This document shows, in pieces, positions 56,612 to 63,996 of a DNA stretch of 64,000 bases; within the stretch, counting starts at the first letter, position 1; each line of letters begins with the position of its first letter. The notes below the pieces were generated by a model that was not told where the DNA came from, did not search any database, and saw nothing but the letters and a program-made list of their open reading frames with translations. A program made the position numbers and the translations under genes. Source of the DNA: Woeseiaceae bacterium (GTDB lineage: Bacteria > Pseudomonadota > Gammaproteobacteria > Steroidobacterales > Woeseiaceae); contig JAJFKV010000072.1 in the NCBI GenBank assembly GCA_021773055.1, forward strand, positions 18,528 to 82,527. Reading direction: 5' to 3'.

Positions 56612-57085
56612 GGCCGTTATCGTTTCGGCAAACGGCGCGGAAACTTCGCGGCTTATGCTGCTCTCTGCCAGCGAGCAACACCCGGACGGACTCGCCAATT
56701 CAAGTGGCTTCGTCGGTCGCAACCTGATGTTCAACGCCCATTCGGTTGCCAACGCGGTATTCGAGCATCAATTGAATGAGTACAAAGGTGTACAGGCCTC
56801 GCGTGTTCTTCATGATTTTTACGAGACCGATGAAAAACGAGGGCAAATCCCATACATCCGACGGACGGTGGCGAACACTTACTCGGCACCTGTCGCATGG
56901 GTGATGACCCAACGACATCAGTCGTTGACCGCTATCACCGCAGTCACGATGTGCCGAACATGTTTATCTGTGACGGCAGCAGCATGGTCACTCCCGGTCG
57001 TGGTCAGCCTACCATGACTATTATGGCACTCGCTTTCCGCGCGGCGGAACACATAGCTGCGGCGGCCAGCGCTGGTGAAATCTAA
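56612..57085 (+). pseudogene. remnant of GMC-type FAD oxidoreductase, internally deleted and frameshifted
   Basis: In a frame offset by one from the subunit 3 remnant, 56612-56840 encodes KAVIVSANGAETSRLMLLS, GLANSSGFVGRNLMFNAHS and HDFYETDEKRG, all from the middle of gluconate/choline-type GMC dehydrogenases. A different frame then encodes GGEHLLGTCRMGDDP and ICDGSSMVTPGRGQPTMTI to the end AAEHIAAAASAGEI, the C-terminal FAD/substrate domain. Roughly 300 N-terminal residues (with the FAD-binding GxGxxG) and perhaps 150-200 residues before the HLLGT block are missing. Coding capacity is lost. Confidence 0.8.
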
Positions 57086-57112
57086 GTAAATAAATTGTCC
57101 GGGAGATACGAA

Positions 57113-57562
57113 ATGAAACGACTGCTACTGGCATTGCCACTTATCGGACTGTTTGGTTGCGATGTGAATGTTGAGAAAGGTCCCGAGGTCACCTACCTGA
57201 ATATGCCGGGCATGGCAGAGCTAGACTTGCCTTTTTCCTCAGCTGTTCGCGTCGGCAACACACTGTATCTATCCGGCAACCTTGGCAACATTCCCGGTTC
57301 AATTGAGCTTGCGGAGGGTGGCATTGCGGGAGAAACCCGCCAAACGATGGATAATATTTCGCGCGTACTACAGCAATTCGACTCGTCGACGGATGATGTC
57401 GTTAAGTGCACAGTGTTCCTCGCAGACATGGCTGAATGGGGGGCGATGAACGAGGTTTACAGAACTTACTTCAAGAATCCGCCCGCCCGCAGCGCAATCG
57501 GTGCCAGCGGTCTTGCGTTGAACGCGCGCGTCGAAATTGAGTGTATTGCCGTTACGGAGTAG
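57113..57562 (+). CDS. RidA-family protein with lipoprotein signal
   Basis: 149 residues from the ATG at 57113 with GGGAGA upstream. The N terminus MKRLLLALPLIGLFGC is a lipobox signal (Cys16). The mature part is a complete RidA/YjgF fold: PFSSAVRVGNTLYLSGNLG, GGIAGETRQTMDNISRVLQ, VVKCTVFLADMAEWGAMNEVY and PPARSAIGASGLALNARVEIE (in parts), with the RidA arginine in PARSA. RidA deaminates reactive enamines in the cytosol, so a membrane-anchored periplasmic copy is unusual. It overlaps the convergent metallophosphatase by 11 bp. Confidence 0.88.
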   Translation: MKRLLLALPLIGLFGCDVNVEKGPEVTYLNMPGMAELDLPFSSAVRVGNTLYLSGNLGNIPGSIELAEGGIAGETRQTMDNISRVLQQFDSSTDDVVKCTVFLADMAEWGAMNEVYRTYFKNPPARSAIGASGLALNARVEIECIAVTE

Positions 57563-59363
57563 CAAGCAATTGATCGCGGCGCGCGGCAAGTGCACGTAAG
57601 CGCCGTTTATCGAGAACGTCGCCAAACGTCTCGTCGAGCAGTTCATCACTGAGCTCGTGTAACGCCTTCTTCCATCCGGGACTAACCGCTATCGGCGCTT
57701 TCTTCAGATGGGCGGGCCGTCCTTTTCTGGTCGAAAAAGTGCGGTCATGCTCGCTGAGTATCAGGCGCCATGAAAACTTGTCATACAGCATGCGATGCTT
57801 TGATCGACCTTCGTTGTAAACCAGTACGTCGTATACATACATGGCTGGCCATTGGTCCGTAATAGAGCACCAGGCAGCACCGCCCTGACCGGTCGCCGAG
57901 CGCTCGGCCTCGTCGATACTGTTGCCGGGCAGGAACTGTAAATACCCGTCACTGCCATCGACCTCGCGCCTCACGGTGACAGGCACCATATCGAGCTCTA
58001 GCAGTCGATCCAATCGATACGCAGCGACACCGGGATTAAATCCCCTGCCTTTGGTCTTTTTGAATATCGCCTCAAGCGTGTGCTCGCCGTCACCAACCTG
58101 GACGATGGTTCGTTGCGACGCGTCGATCTTGTCAACGGCGATAATATCCCCATGCTCAAGCAATACCGCCAGATCATCTGCCGTCAGATTGCCGGGGCGC
58201 CAACCCACATTTCTTGGTTGCTGCAACGGCAGCAGCGAATCAACTCCGAGCTGATTGGTAACCGACACGCTGGCACCCTCAAGCACAAGCGCATGTCCGA
58301 TACCGCTGTAATATAAGTTCAGCATGCCCGTATCTATTTCGATTAGTTTGCCGCCAAATCTCTGTAGCACTTTCCTGCCCGGCGTTGGCGTATGTCCGAC
58401 AACAACGCGGTCAGCACCAATGGCGGAGAGCGCCGCATCCAGCCTGTGTTCTTCGACAATCCTCGGGCACATAATATTGTTGCGATACCACAACGGTCCG
58501 TCAAGACTGACGAGGCCGGAATTGACAAGCTTTTTAGCTGCGTCGATCGCCTGCAGAACGTCAGGATTCTCGTCGAGCGCCGGTAAGTAGCTGTTAAGGA
58601 GTGCCTCGTAGTCATAGTGACTGTCTGTTGGTAGCAAAACCCCGGCATCAGTCAGGGCATCGAGAACCTCAACGTAATCGACGAGATCTTTTTGCAGGTC
58701 TTCATTGATGCCCCGCAACCCGATTTCTGCTGCTACGGGTGGCAGTCCGCCATGCACGAATGCCGTGCCATTGATCACGGCGATAATATTCTTCTGCAAC
58801 AGCCAGCGGCCGTAGTGACCATCCGCGCGGAAAGCACGGCGCATCGCAAAATAGCCCGGCGGATAGGCCTTCCCGAAATTCAGGCGTAACCCATCCTTGT
58901 TGCCGCCGTTTCGTTTAACATACAGGTTGTACCATCGTCTCCGTTCCTCAGGAATCGCTTCACTCGCAAACGCCGCGTACTCGGGTGCACTGACGTAACG
59001 CATGTCCCCGGTCAGGATCATTGACTCGTGATTGCCAATTAGTACATGTACGCGACCGCCGGCCGCTTCTGCCTCCCCTTCCAGTCGCATGAGCAGGTCC
59101 ATGGCTGCACGGGACTTGGGACCACGGTCGAGTATGTCGCCGACGATTACAAGGTTCGACTGCCCGCCCATCCAGCTAAGATCGTCGTCAAGGATGTCTA
59201 CATTTTGCAGCGTCTCAACCATCGCGTCATAGGCGCCATGGATGTCCGCTATTGCCACAACTCGATCAACGTCGTCGAAACGCCAATCCCGCGACCATGC
59301 CGCGTGCGGCAGGGTCAGTAATACGATCAATGCGAGAAGACTGGCTTTCAAATTACGAGGCAA
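57552..59363 (-). CDS. exported metallophosphatase fused to a kinase-like C-terminal domain
   Basis: 603 residues with a Sec signal (LKASLLALIVLLTLPHAAWS). Residues 30-350 are a PPP-type calcineurin phosphatase: ADIHG (D40, H42), VGDILDRG (74-81), GNHE (110-113), FVHGG (H204) and VVGHTPT (H324), all metal ligands present. Residues 425-603 resemble secreted PI3K/FAM20-like kinase folds: EAIFKK (possible ATP lysine), AAYRLDRLLELDMVPVTVRR, NEGRSKHRMLYDKFSWRL, LSEHDRTF and the end RRLRALAARRDQLL. In that domain the expected N-x-D-R catalytic Asp and the IDH metal Asp appear as NEGR and SEH, so it is probably a pseudokinase. The second-domain call rests on pattern only. Confidence 0.82.
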   Translation of the reverse strand: MPRNLKASLLALIVLLTLPHAAWSRDWRFDDVDRVVAIADIHGAYDAMVETLQNVDILDDDLSWMGGQSNLVIVGDILDRGPKSRAAMDLLMRLEGEAEAAGGRVHVLIGNHESMILTGDMRYVSAPEYAAFASEAIPEERRRWYNLYVKRNGGNKDGLRLNFGKAYPPGYFAMRRAFRADGHYGRWLLQKNIIAVINGTAFVHGGLPPVAAEIGLRGINEDLQKDLVDYVEVLDALTDAGVLLPTDSHYDYEALLNSYLPALDENPDVLQAIDAAKKLVNSGLVSLDGPLWYRNNIMCPRIVEEHRLDAALSAIGADRVVVGHTPTPGRKVLQRFGGKLIEIDTGMLNLYYSGIGHALVLEGASVSVTNQLGVDSLLPLQQPRNVGWRPGNLTADDLAVLLEHGDIIAVDKIDASQRTIVQVGDGEHTLEAIFKKTKGRGFNPGVAAYRLDRLLELDMVPVTVRREVDGSDGYLQFLPGNSIDEAERSATGQGGAAWCSITDQWPAMYVYDVLVYNEGRSKHRMLYDKFSWRLILSEHDRTFSTRKGRPAHLKKAPIAVSPGWKKALHELSDELLDETFGDVLDKRRLRALAARRDQLLATP

Positions 59364-59428
59364 ATTCTGGTCCTATTGCTGCTGGCAGATGGAGTTTAGC
59401 CGTATGCTAGACTCTTCGCGATTCTGGC

Positions 59429-60502
59429 GTGCGGCGATGGAGTAACTATACAGTGGCGGCATTTTGTTGGACATTTACATTTACAGCGTGGTTCCTGCTG
59501 ATTTCAGGCGCGAACGCACAAGAATCTCGTGCTCCGGACCCGCTGTTTCAAAGCAATGAAATCCTTGACGTGCGCATCGTTGCGGCAATGTCGACCATTA
59601 ACTCCAAGCTCCCGACCGATGAAGAGCTACCCGCTACGTTTCAGTACTCGAACAGCGCCGGCGAAGATGTCGCATTTGACATCCAGGTACGTACGCGCGG
59701 TCGATCGCGCCTCGACAAATCCAAATGCAAAATTCCGCCTCTGCGACTCAACTTCCGTTTATCGCAAACCAAGGCCACCCTGTTTCATAAACAGGACAAG
59801 GTGAAATTGGTTACGCACTGTCAAAACTCGACAACGTATAGAGAGGTCTTGCTGCGGGAATACATAGCCTATCGAATTCTTAATGTAATGACGGACACCA
59901 GCTTCAAAGTACGGTTGCTGCGCATTACCTATGTCGATACCGAAGACAAGAACAAGGAAAGCCTGCGCTACGGATTTATTATCGAGCACCGGGATCGACT
60001 GGCGAAGAGAATTTCGCTGCCTGTTCTCGAAATCTCAGGCGTCCAGCCAGGCGCCTTGAATTCAGAATTCTCAAGCACTGTGTCGATGTACCATTACCTT
60101 ATCGGCAATACTGATTTTTCATCGGTCAGGGGCGCCAAAGTAAACATGTGTTGCCACAATCATGTGCTGTTCGGCAAGGACGGCGAACCGGTCTGGTCAG
60201 TACCTTATGACTTTGATCAGGCAGGCCTTGTCAACGCGCCTCATGCTGCACCCAACCCTCGATTCGGAATAAGCAGCGTAAAACGGCGGCTGTATCGAGG
60301 TCGCTGTATGCACATTGAAGGCGTAGAAGCGACCGTTGCCAAATACCAGGACAAGCGACAGGAAATTCTGCAAGTACTGGACGAAGTGCTGGCCGTGAGC
60401 GATAAATCCATCAAGCCGATGACCGGCTACATCGGAAAATTTTATAAGGTTTTGGATTCAGAACAAAAGGTGAGCAAAGAAATCATCAATGATTGCATTT
60501 AG
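59429..60502 (+). CDS. exported CotH-kinase-like conserved protein
   Basis: 357 residues. A signal peptide (basic RRWSNYTVA, hydrophobic to about 27, GANAQES cleavage) is followed by VRTRGRSRLDKSKCKIPPLR, LVTHCQNSTTYREVLLREYI, IGNTDFSS (Asp229) and VPYDFDQAGLVN (Asp261, Asp263). The R-x-R-G start, the G-N-x-D catalytic-loop-like and D-F-D metal-like motifs follow the CotH secreted kinase pattern. The start is a GTG; a second GTG eight codons on is possible. It diverges from the phosphatase-kinase gene, which suggests a shared theme. Substrate unknown. Confidence 0.65.
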   Translation: MRRWSNYTVAAFCWTFTFTAWFLLISGANAQESRAPDPLFQSNEILDVRIVAAMSTINSKLPTDEELPATFQYSNSAGEDVAFDIQVRTRGRSRLDKSKCKIPPLRLNFRLSQTKATLFHKQDKVKLVTHCQNSTTYREVLLREYIAYRILNVMTDTSFKVRLLRITYVDTEDKNKESLRYGFIIEHRDRLAKRISLPVLEISGVQPGALNSEFSSTVSMYHYLIGNTDFSSVRGAKVNMCCHNHVLFGKDGEPVWSVPYDFDQAGLVNAPHAAPNPRFGISSVKRRLYRGRCMHIEGVEATVAKYQDKRQEILQVLDEVLAVSDKSIKPMTGYIGKFYKVLDSEQKVSKEIINDCI

Positions 60503-60508
60503 CCTCAA

Positions 60509-61492
60509 CTACATAGCGCCAGTTTGCAGCCAGTCGACCAGTATTTTTGATATGCGTGGATGTATGTAATAGCCAATCGAGCTGTGAGGATTCGATTTCC
60601 CGTAGCGCACAGCCAGATTGAAAACCTTGTGGTCGTATACTGCGCTGACAACCCGTTGCTGCATCATGATCTTGAAATCATCGGCCAGCGTATTGTCATG
60701 ACAACAATAGTCATCTTCAGCGGCAACGTTATGCCAGAACATGACGTTGACGGGAAACTTCGCGGCTGATTTCTCTTTAGCGCCAAGCAATCGCTTGCGA
60801 ATACTGTTGTCGCCCAATGGCGCCCCAAGCGTTATCCAGAGCTCAACTTTCTTGTCGCCGTATTTTTCTTTGAGATCCGGGTCGTGCGAGATTTGCCAAA
60901 GAACATCATAGGCGACGACACAGCCAGTACCGTGCGACAGCAAGACGATTCGATCGCCACGGTCCATCAGCTCGCATAAGCGCTCTTTAACCCGCTCACG
61001 GACCTGCATTGCATAATTTGATTTTCGGTCGAAATACTGTGCGAAGTCCTTGGATACAGAGCGGATCATAGGCACACACAATCCGAGCGCGCCAAGTACT
61101 GGCGCGACAATATCCACGACGGCCTCGGGGACGGCAGACTTGCCGGGCAATTTATCGTATTGCCGAATTCCGAATCGCTTGCGGGCCGTAATCTCGCGCA
61201 AGTTCGCCAGCACATTTCGCCGATCAGCAATATCAAGAGTCTCGTCGTAGCGTTTTCCTTTAGCGTTCAGGGCCCCGGCGTTCAGGTCACCGTACCAGGC
61301 GATGCTCTTGTTCAACGCATCGAAAGAATCCAGACTATCGGGAAAATCTCGCTCAATACCCGAGCGCAGTGCCGCTGTGGACAGGTCCATGTAGGAATCG
61401 GCTGCCGGCTTGAAATCGCGACCATGCACCAGCAACAGGCTGCGATTTCCGCTGCCGCTCATTTCTTCGAGTGTTATAGGAGAATCAGGCAC
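60509..61492 (-). CDS. alpha/beta-hydrolase homologue lacking the nucleophile serine
   Basis: 327 residues, related to the gene at 737-1651. The first strand is LLLVHGRDFKPA. The nucleophile elbow reads S-H-G-T-G-C (186-191): Gly188 takes the place of the serine, checked on the DNA. The rest (VAYDVLWQISHDPD, WITLGAPLGDNSIRKRLLG) is well kept, so the fold is probably stable but without normal hydrolase activity. No signal peptide. It begins 3 bp after the DUF4956 gene stop, so it is its operon partner; it converges with the CotH-like gene. Confidence 0.78.
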   Translation of the reverse strand: MPDSPITLEEMSGSGNRSLLLVHGRDFKPAADSYMDLSTAALRSGIERDFPDSLDSFDALNKSIAWYGDLNAGALNAKGKRYDETLDIADRRNVLANLREITARKRFGIRQYDKLPGKSAVPEAVVDIVAPVLGALGLCVPMIRSVSKDFAQYFDRKSNYAMQVRERVKERLCELMDRGDRIVLLSHGTGCVVAYDVLWQISHDPDLKEKYGDKKVELWITLGAPLGDNSIRKRLLGAKEKSAAKFPVNVMFWHNVAAEDDYCCHDNTLADDFKIMMQQRVVSAVYDHKVFNLAVRYGKSNPHSSIGYYIHPRISKILVDWLQTGAM

Positions 61493-61495
61493 GGA

Positions 61496-62143
61496 TCAAT
61501 AGTCGTCTTCGCCGCCATCACGCCGCGTCAGCATAGTCAGAAACGGTCCGGCCAGGGTTTTGCCATACTCAAGTTTCCAGATAACGAGCGTAACCATTAC
61601 GAAGGTCAGTGAAATAACGTACGCGATTCCAAGCGCACCGATTCCTGATCCCAGGCCGATGCCAATGGCCACAAAAATGTACATTGCATCTGACGGCTGG
61701 GCGAGTGAAAACCGAAACCTTACAGCAGCCACTACCCCGGCAAGACTGAACGCCAGCGCGATGCTGTTCAATACGATCATGGCGATTCCCGTCACCAGCA
61801 GTGGCAAGACCATTATGGTCTGCAGAAATGACTGGTCGATGCGGCGTGCCCGGCTGGTAATGAAATAGGTCCACGAGATCGGGATCGCTAACAACATTGC
61901 GCCAATGCTCGCGATCATCAATCGAATCGGTGCCATGCCCGTCAGCAAGTTGCGCTCGACGCTCGTATAGACCGGCTCGAACGAATCGATACTTGCGCCG
62001 GGCAAGTCATCAATTCCGCCGATTGGCAGGTACTCGGCCAAGCCTGGGTACCGCGTTACCAGAAAAGACACGCTTGCCAGCAATGACCCGTAATAAATAA
62101 GGATAAGGGTCAACGGAATCAGCAAGCTTGCAGATCGTCTCAT
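61496..62143 (-). CDS. DUF4956 family membrane protein
   Basis: About 215 residues from the ATG at 62143; an ATG at 62185 is an alternative and the frame is open to 62281. An N-terminal helix (ASLLIPLTLILIYYGSLLASV) is followed by about 60 periplasmic residues, then a DUF4956 core with four helices and the signature SLAGVVAAVRFRFSLAQPSDAMYIFVAIGIG (in parts). In other bacteria DUF4956 genes sit with CotH-kinase and VTC polyphosphate-polymerase genes. Here the CotH-like gene is close but no VTC gene is visible. Confidence 0.85.
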   Translation of the reverse strand: MRRSASLLIPLTLILIYYGSLLASVSFLVTRYPGLAEYLPIGGIDDLPGASIDSFEPVYTSVERNLLTGMAPIRLMIASIGAMLLAIPISWTYFITSRARRIDQSFLQTIMVLPLLVTGIAMIVLNSIALAFSLAGVVAAVRFRFSLAQPSDAMYIFVAIGIGLGSGIGALGIAYVISLTFVMVTLVIWKLEYGKTLAGPFLTMLTRRDGGEDDY

Positions 62144-62272
62144 GTCAATTTTCCGGAGCGCGCGATGTGAGAAAGATACAGCCATGCCAGTGATTACGCC
62201 AGAGCGTTGATCGATGCATGCACGAGGCTTCAATGGTAGTCTATGCGCCGCTTCAAACCACCGACAAGACAT

Positions 62273-63250
62273 ATGACCCATTCAGTACAGTTACTCGGCA
62301 TCAGCAATGCGATAGTTGATGTGCTCGCACACGTCGATCAAGCATTCCTTGACGTCATCGGCGCGCCGCTGGGATCGATGACACTCATCGATGAGCATCA
62401 GGCTCACGACATTTACCTGAAAATGGGCCCGGCGACTGAAATGTCCGGTGGCTCAGTGGCAAATACGATTGCTGGATTTGCCAATCTCGGCGGCAGCAGC
62501 GCCTACATCGGCAAAGTTCGCGATGATCAATTGGGCGATATTTTCAATCACGACATGGAGTCGCTGGGCGTGAACATCCGGCTTGACCCCGCTGCCAGCG
62601 GTGCGCCAACGGCGCGCAGCCATGTGCTGATTAGCGAAGATGGCCAACGTACGATGCAAACCTATCTCGGCGCCTGTCTCGGCCTGTCTCTCGCAGATAT
62701 TACCGACGCTACCGTTGGTGACCCAAAGGCCCTGTTGCTGGAGGGTTATGTCTGGGACATTGAGGAAGGTCCGGCACTGGCGAAAAAAGCCGCCGAGATA
62801 GCACGCCAGAACGGCACTGCTGTGTCCTTATCACTGTCGGATTCTTACTGCGTCGAACGACATCGCGAATCCTTCGAGGATTTCGTGAAGAACGACGCGG
62901 ACATCGTTGTCGCGGATGAGGATGAAATCAATGCTTTGCTGGGCACGGACAACATCGATGCCGCTGTCGAAAAACTTGCATCGCTTGACGTCCTGTTCGC
63001 CGTCACTCGTTCCGAAAAAGGCTCAGTCATTGTGCATGGACATGCGATCGTCGAGCAGGAAGCTGCCAAGGTCGATCAGATCGTCGACACAACGGGCGCC
63101 GGCGACGCCTATGCCGCGGGATTCTTGTACGGGTGGGCGAACGACCGCCCGCTAGCTGAGTGCGCCCAATATGGCACCTACTGTGCCACCAAGGTGATCC
63201 AACAACTCGGCGGCCGTATCGAAAAAGGTCTGCTCGATAATTTCAGCTAG
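62273..63250 (+). CDS. PfkB-family carbohydrate/nucleoside kinase (adenosine-kinase type)
   Basis: 325 residues from the ATG at 62273 (an in-frame ATG ten codons earlier is less likely). Motif 1 is SGGSVANTIAGFANLGGSSAYIGKV, motif 2 is DTTGAGDAYAAGFLYGW with the catalytic Asp, and ADEDEINALLG lies between. The opening GISNAIVDVLAHVDQAFL is that of the alpha-proteobacterial adenosine kinase/sugar kinase group. It phosphorylates a nucleoside or sugar; adenosine would suit the purine theme, but this is inference. Overlaps the EutN-like gene tail-to-tail by 8 bp. Confidence 0.92.
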   Translation: MTHSVQLLGISNAIVDVLAHVDQAFLDVIGAPLGSMTLIDEHQAHDIYLKMGPATEMSGGSVANTIAGFANLGGSSAYIGKVRDDQLGDIFNHDMESLGVNIRLDPAASGAPTARSHVLISEDGQRTMQTYLGACLGLSLADITDATVGDPKALLLEGYVWDIEEGPALAKKAAEIARQNGTAVSLSLSDSYCVERHRESFEDFVKNDADIVVADEDEINALLGTDNIDAAVEKLASLDVLFAVTRSEKGSVIVHGHAIVEQEAAKVDQIVDTTGAGDAYAAGFLYGWANDRPLAECAQYGTYCATKVIQQLGGRIEKGLLDNFS

Positions 63251-63518
63251 GTTCGAGCTCCACCGCATCGACAATACCGACAACGATCGAACGCACTGGC
63301 GCGTTATTGTCGCCGAGGATTTGGCGGGCGCCGCTGCCCTCATCGAGAATCAGGACGGTCTCCCCCTGGCCGGCCCCGATAGCGTCGAGCGCAATGATAT
63401 AGCCGCCGCTGGCCCGCCCGGTTGAATCGAGCCGCTCGGCGACCAGTAGCTTCTGTCCCTGGACAACCGGGTGATGGATCGTCGACACGACATTGCCGAT
63501 GATACGACCGAGGATCAT
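63243..63518 (-). CDS. EutN/CcmL-type microcompartment vertex protein 1
   Basis: 91 residues matching the BMC pentamer (BMC-P) fold: MILGRIIGNVVSTIHHPVVQGQKLLVAERLD (in parts), YIIALDAIGAGQGETVLILDEGSGARQIL and VRSIVVGIVDAVELE. The GAGxGExVLxxxGSxAR pattern is the vertex-protein signature. Pentamers cap the icosahedral corners of bacterial microcompartments. One base separates it from a second paralogue. No hexameric shell protein is in the window. Confidence 0.93.
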   Translation of the reverse strand: MILGRIIGNVVSTIHHPVVQGQKLLVAERLDSTGRASGGYIIALDAIGAGQGETVLILDEGSGARQILGDNNAPVRSIVVGIVDAVELEPS

Positions 63519-63805
63519 CAGTCCAAGTCCTCCGGGGGATAGAGCCTTACATCATCGACAAGGCCGACAATGGCGTCGTCGACCGGAACGAAGGACGGAT
63601 CGAGGGTCAGCGCAGCTTCGCGGCTGGCCACCCAATAGATCACCTGGCCAGGACCGGCCATACGCGTGCCATCGGCGCAGACGAGCGGGTCGCCGTCGGG
63701 TTCGCCGTCCACGTCGAGTGGCTGGACCCAGAGCAGTGGTGTGGCGGCCAGCTCGTCCACCAGTACCGCCGGAACCACCGTCCCGATCACGCGTCCCAGG
63801 AGCAT
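63518..63805 (-). CDS. EutN/CcmL-type microcompartment vertex protein 2 (divergent)
   Basis: 95 residues. It starts MLLGRVIGTVVPAVLVDELA and keeps the pentamer beta-barrel: LLWVQPLDVDG, CADGTRMAGPGQVIYWV and VDDAIVGLVDDVRLYPP. The G-S-S-A-R signature is changed to ASREAALTLDP, and the loop before the last strand is longer than in protein 1, so the two probably form different vertices or a mixed pentamer. It overlaps the next gene by 19 bp. Confidence 0.88.
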   Translation of the reverse strand: MLLGRVIGTVVPAVLVDELAATPLLWVQPLDVDGEPDGDPLVCADGTRMAGPGQVIYWVASREAALTLDPSFVPVDDAIVGLVDDVRLYPPEDLD

Positions 63806-63996
63806 GCGACCTCCTCGGGGTATTCAGCGCTGGCTGGCTCGAAGGCAGGGCAGAGACCAAAACGTGTGCCCTGCTCAAGAAGCTGGCGCAGGTCCGGGTC
63901 GAGCCGCGGTAGAAGCGTCCGGGCGAGAAGCTGATCGCCGGCCCTGTCCGCACAAATGCCGAGCGCAGTCTCAGCGTCGGTCAGATCACCGCTCAT
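63787..63996 (-). CDS. hypothetical protein linked to the microcompartment genes (possibly partial)
   Basis: 69 residues from an ATG at 63996, four bases from the window edge; the frame is open to the edge, so it may be the C-terminal part of a longer protein. Content is Asp/Leu/Ala-rich (DAETALGICADRAGDQLLAR) with three cysteines and no recognised family. Its stop overlaps the start of the second vertex gene by 19 bp, which suggests the same operon. Confidence 0.45.
   Translation of the reverse strand: MSGDLTDAETALGICADRAGDQLLARTLLPRLDPDLRQLLEQGTRFGLCPAFEPASAEYPEEVACSWDA

Noticed and set aside
63243..63805. Alpha-carboxysome csoS4A/csoS4B pair
   Set aside because: The first protein has the CcmL/EutN pattern ending in GSGARQIL rather than that of CsoS4, and no RuBisCO, csoS2 or csoSCA gene is on either side within the window.
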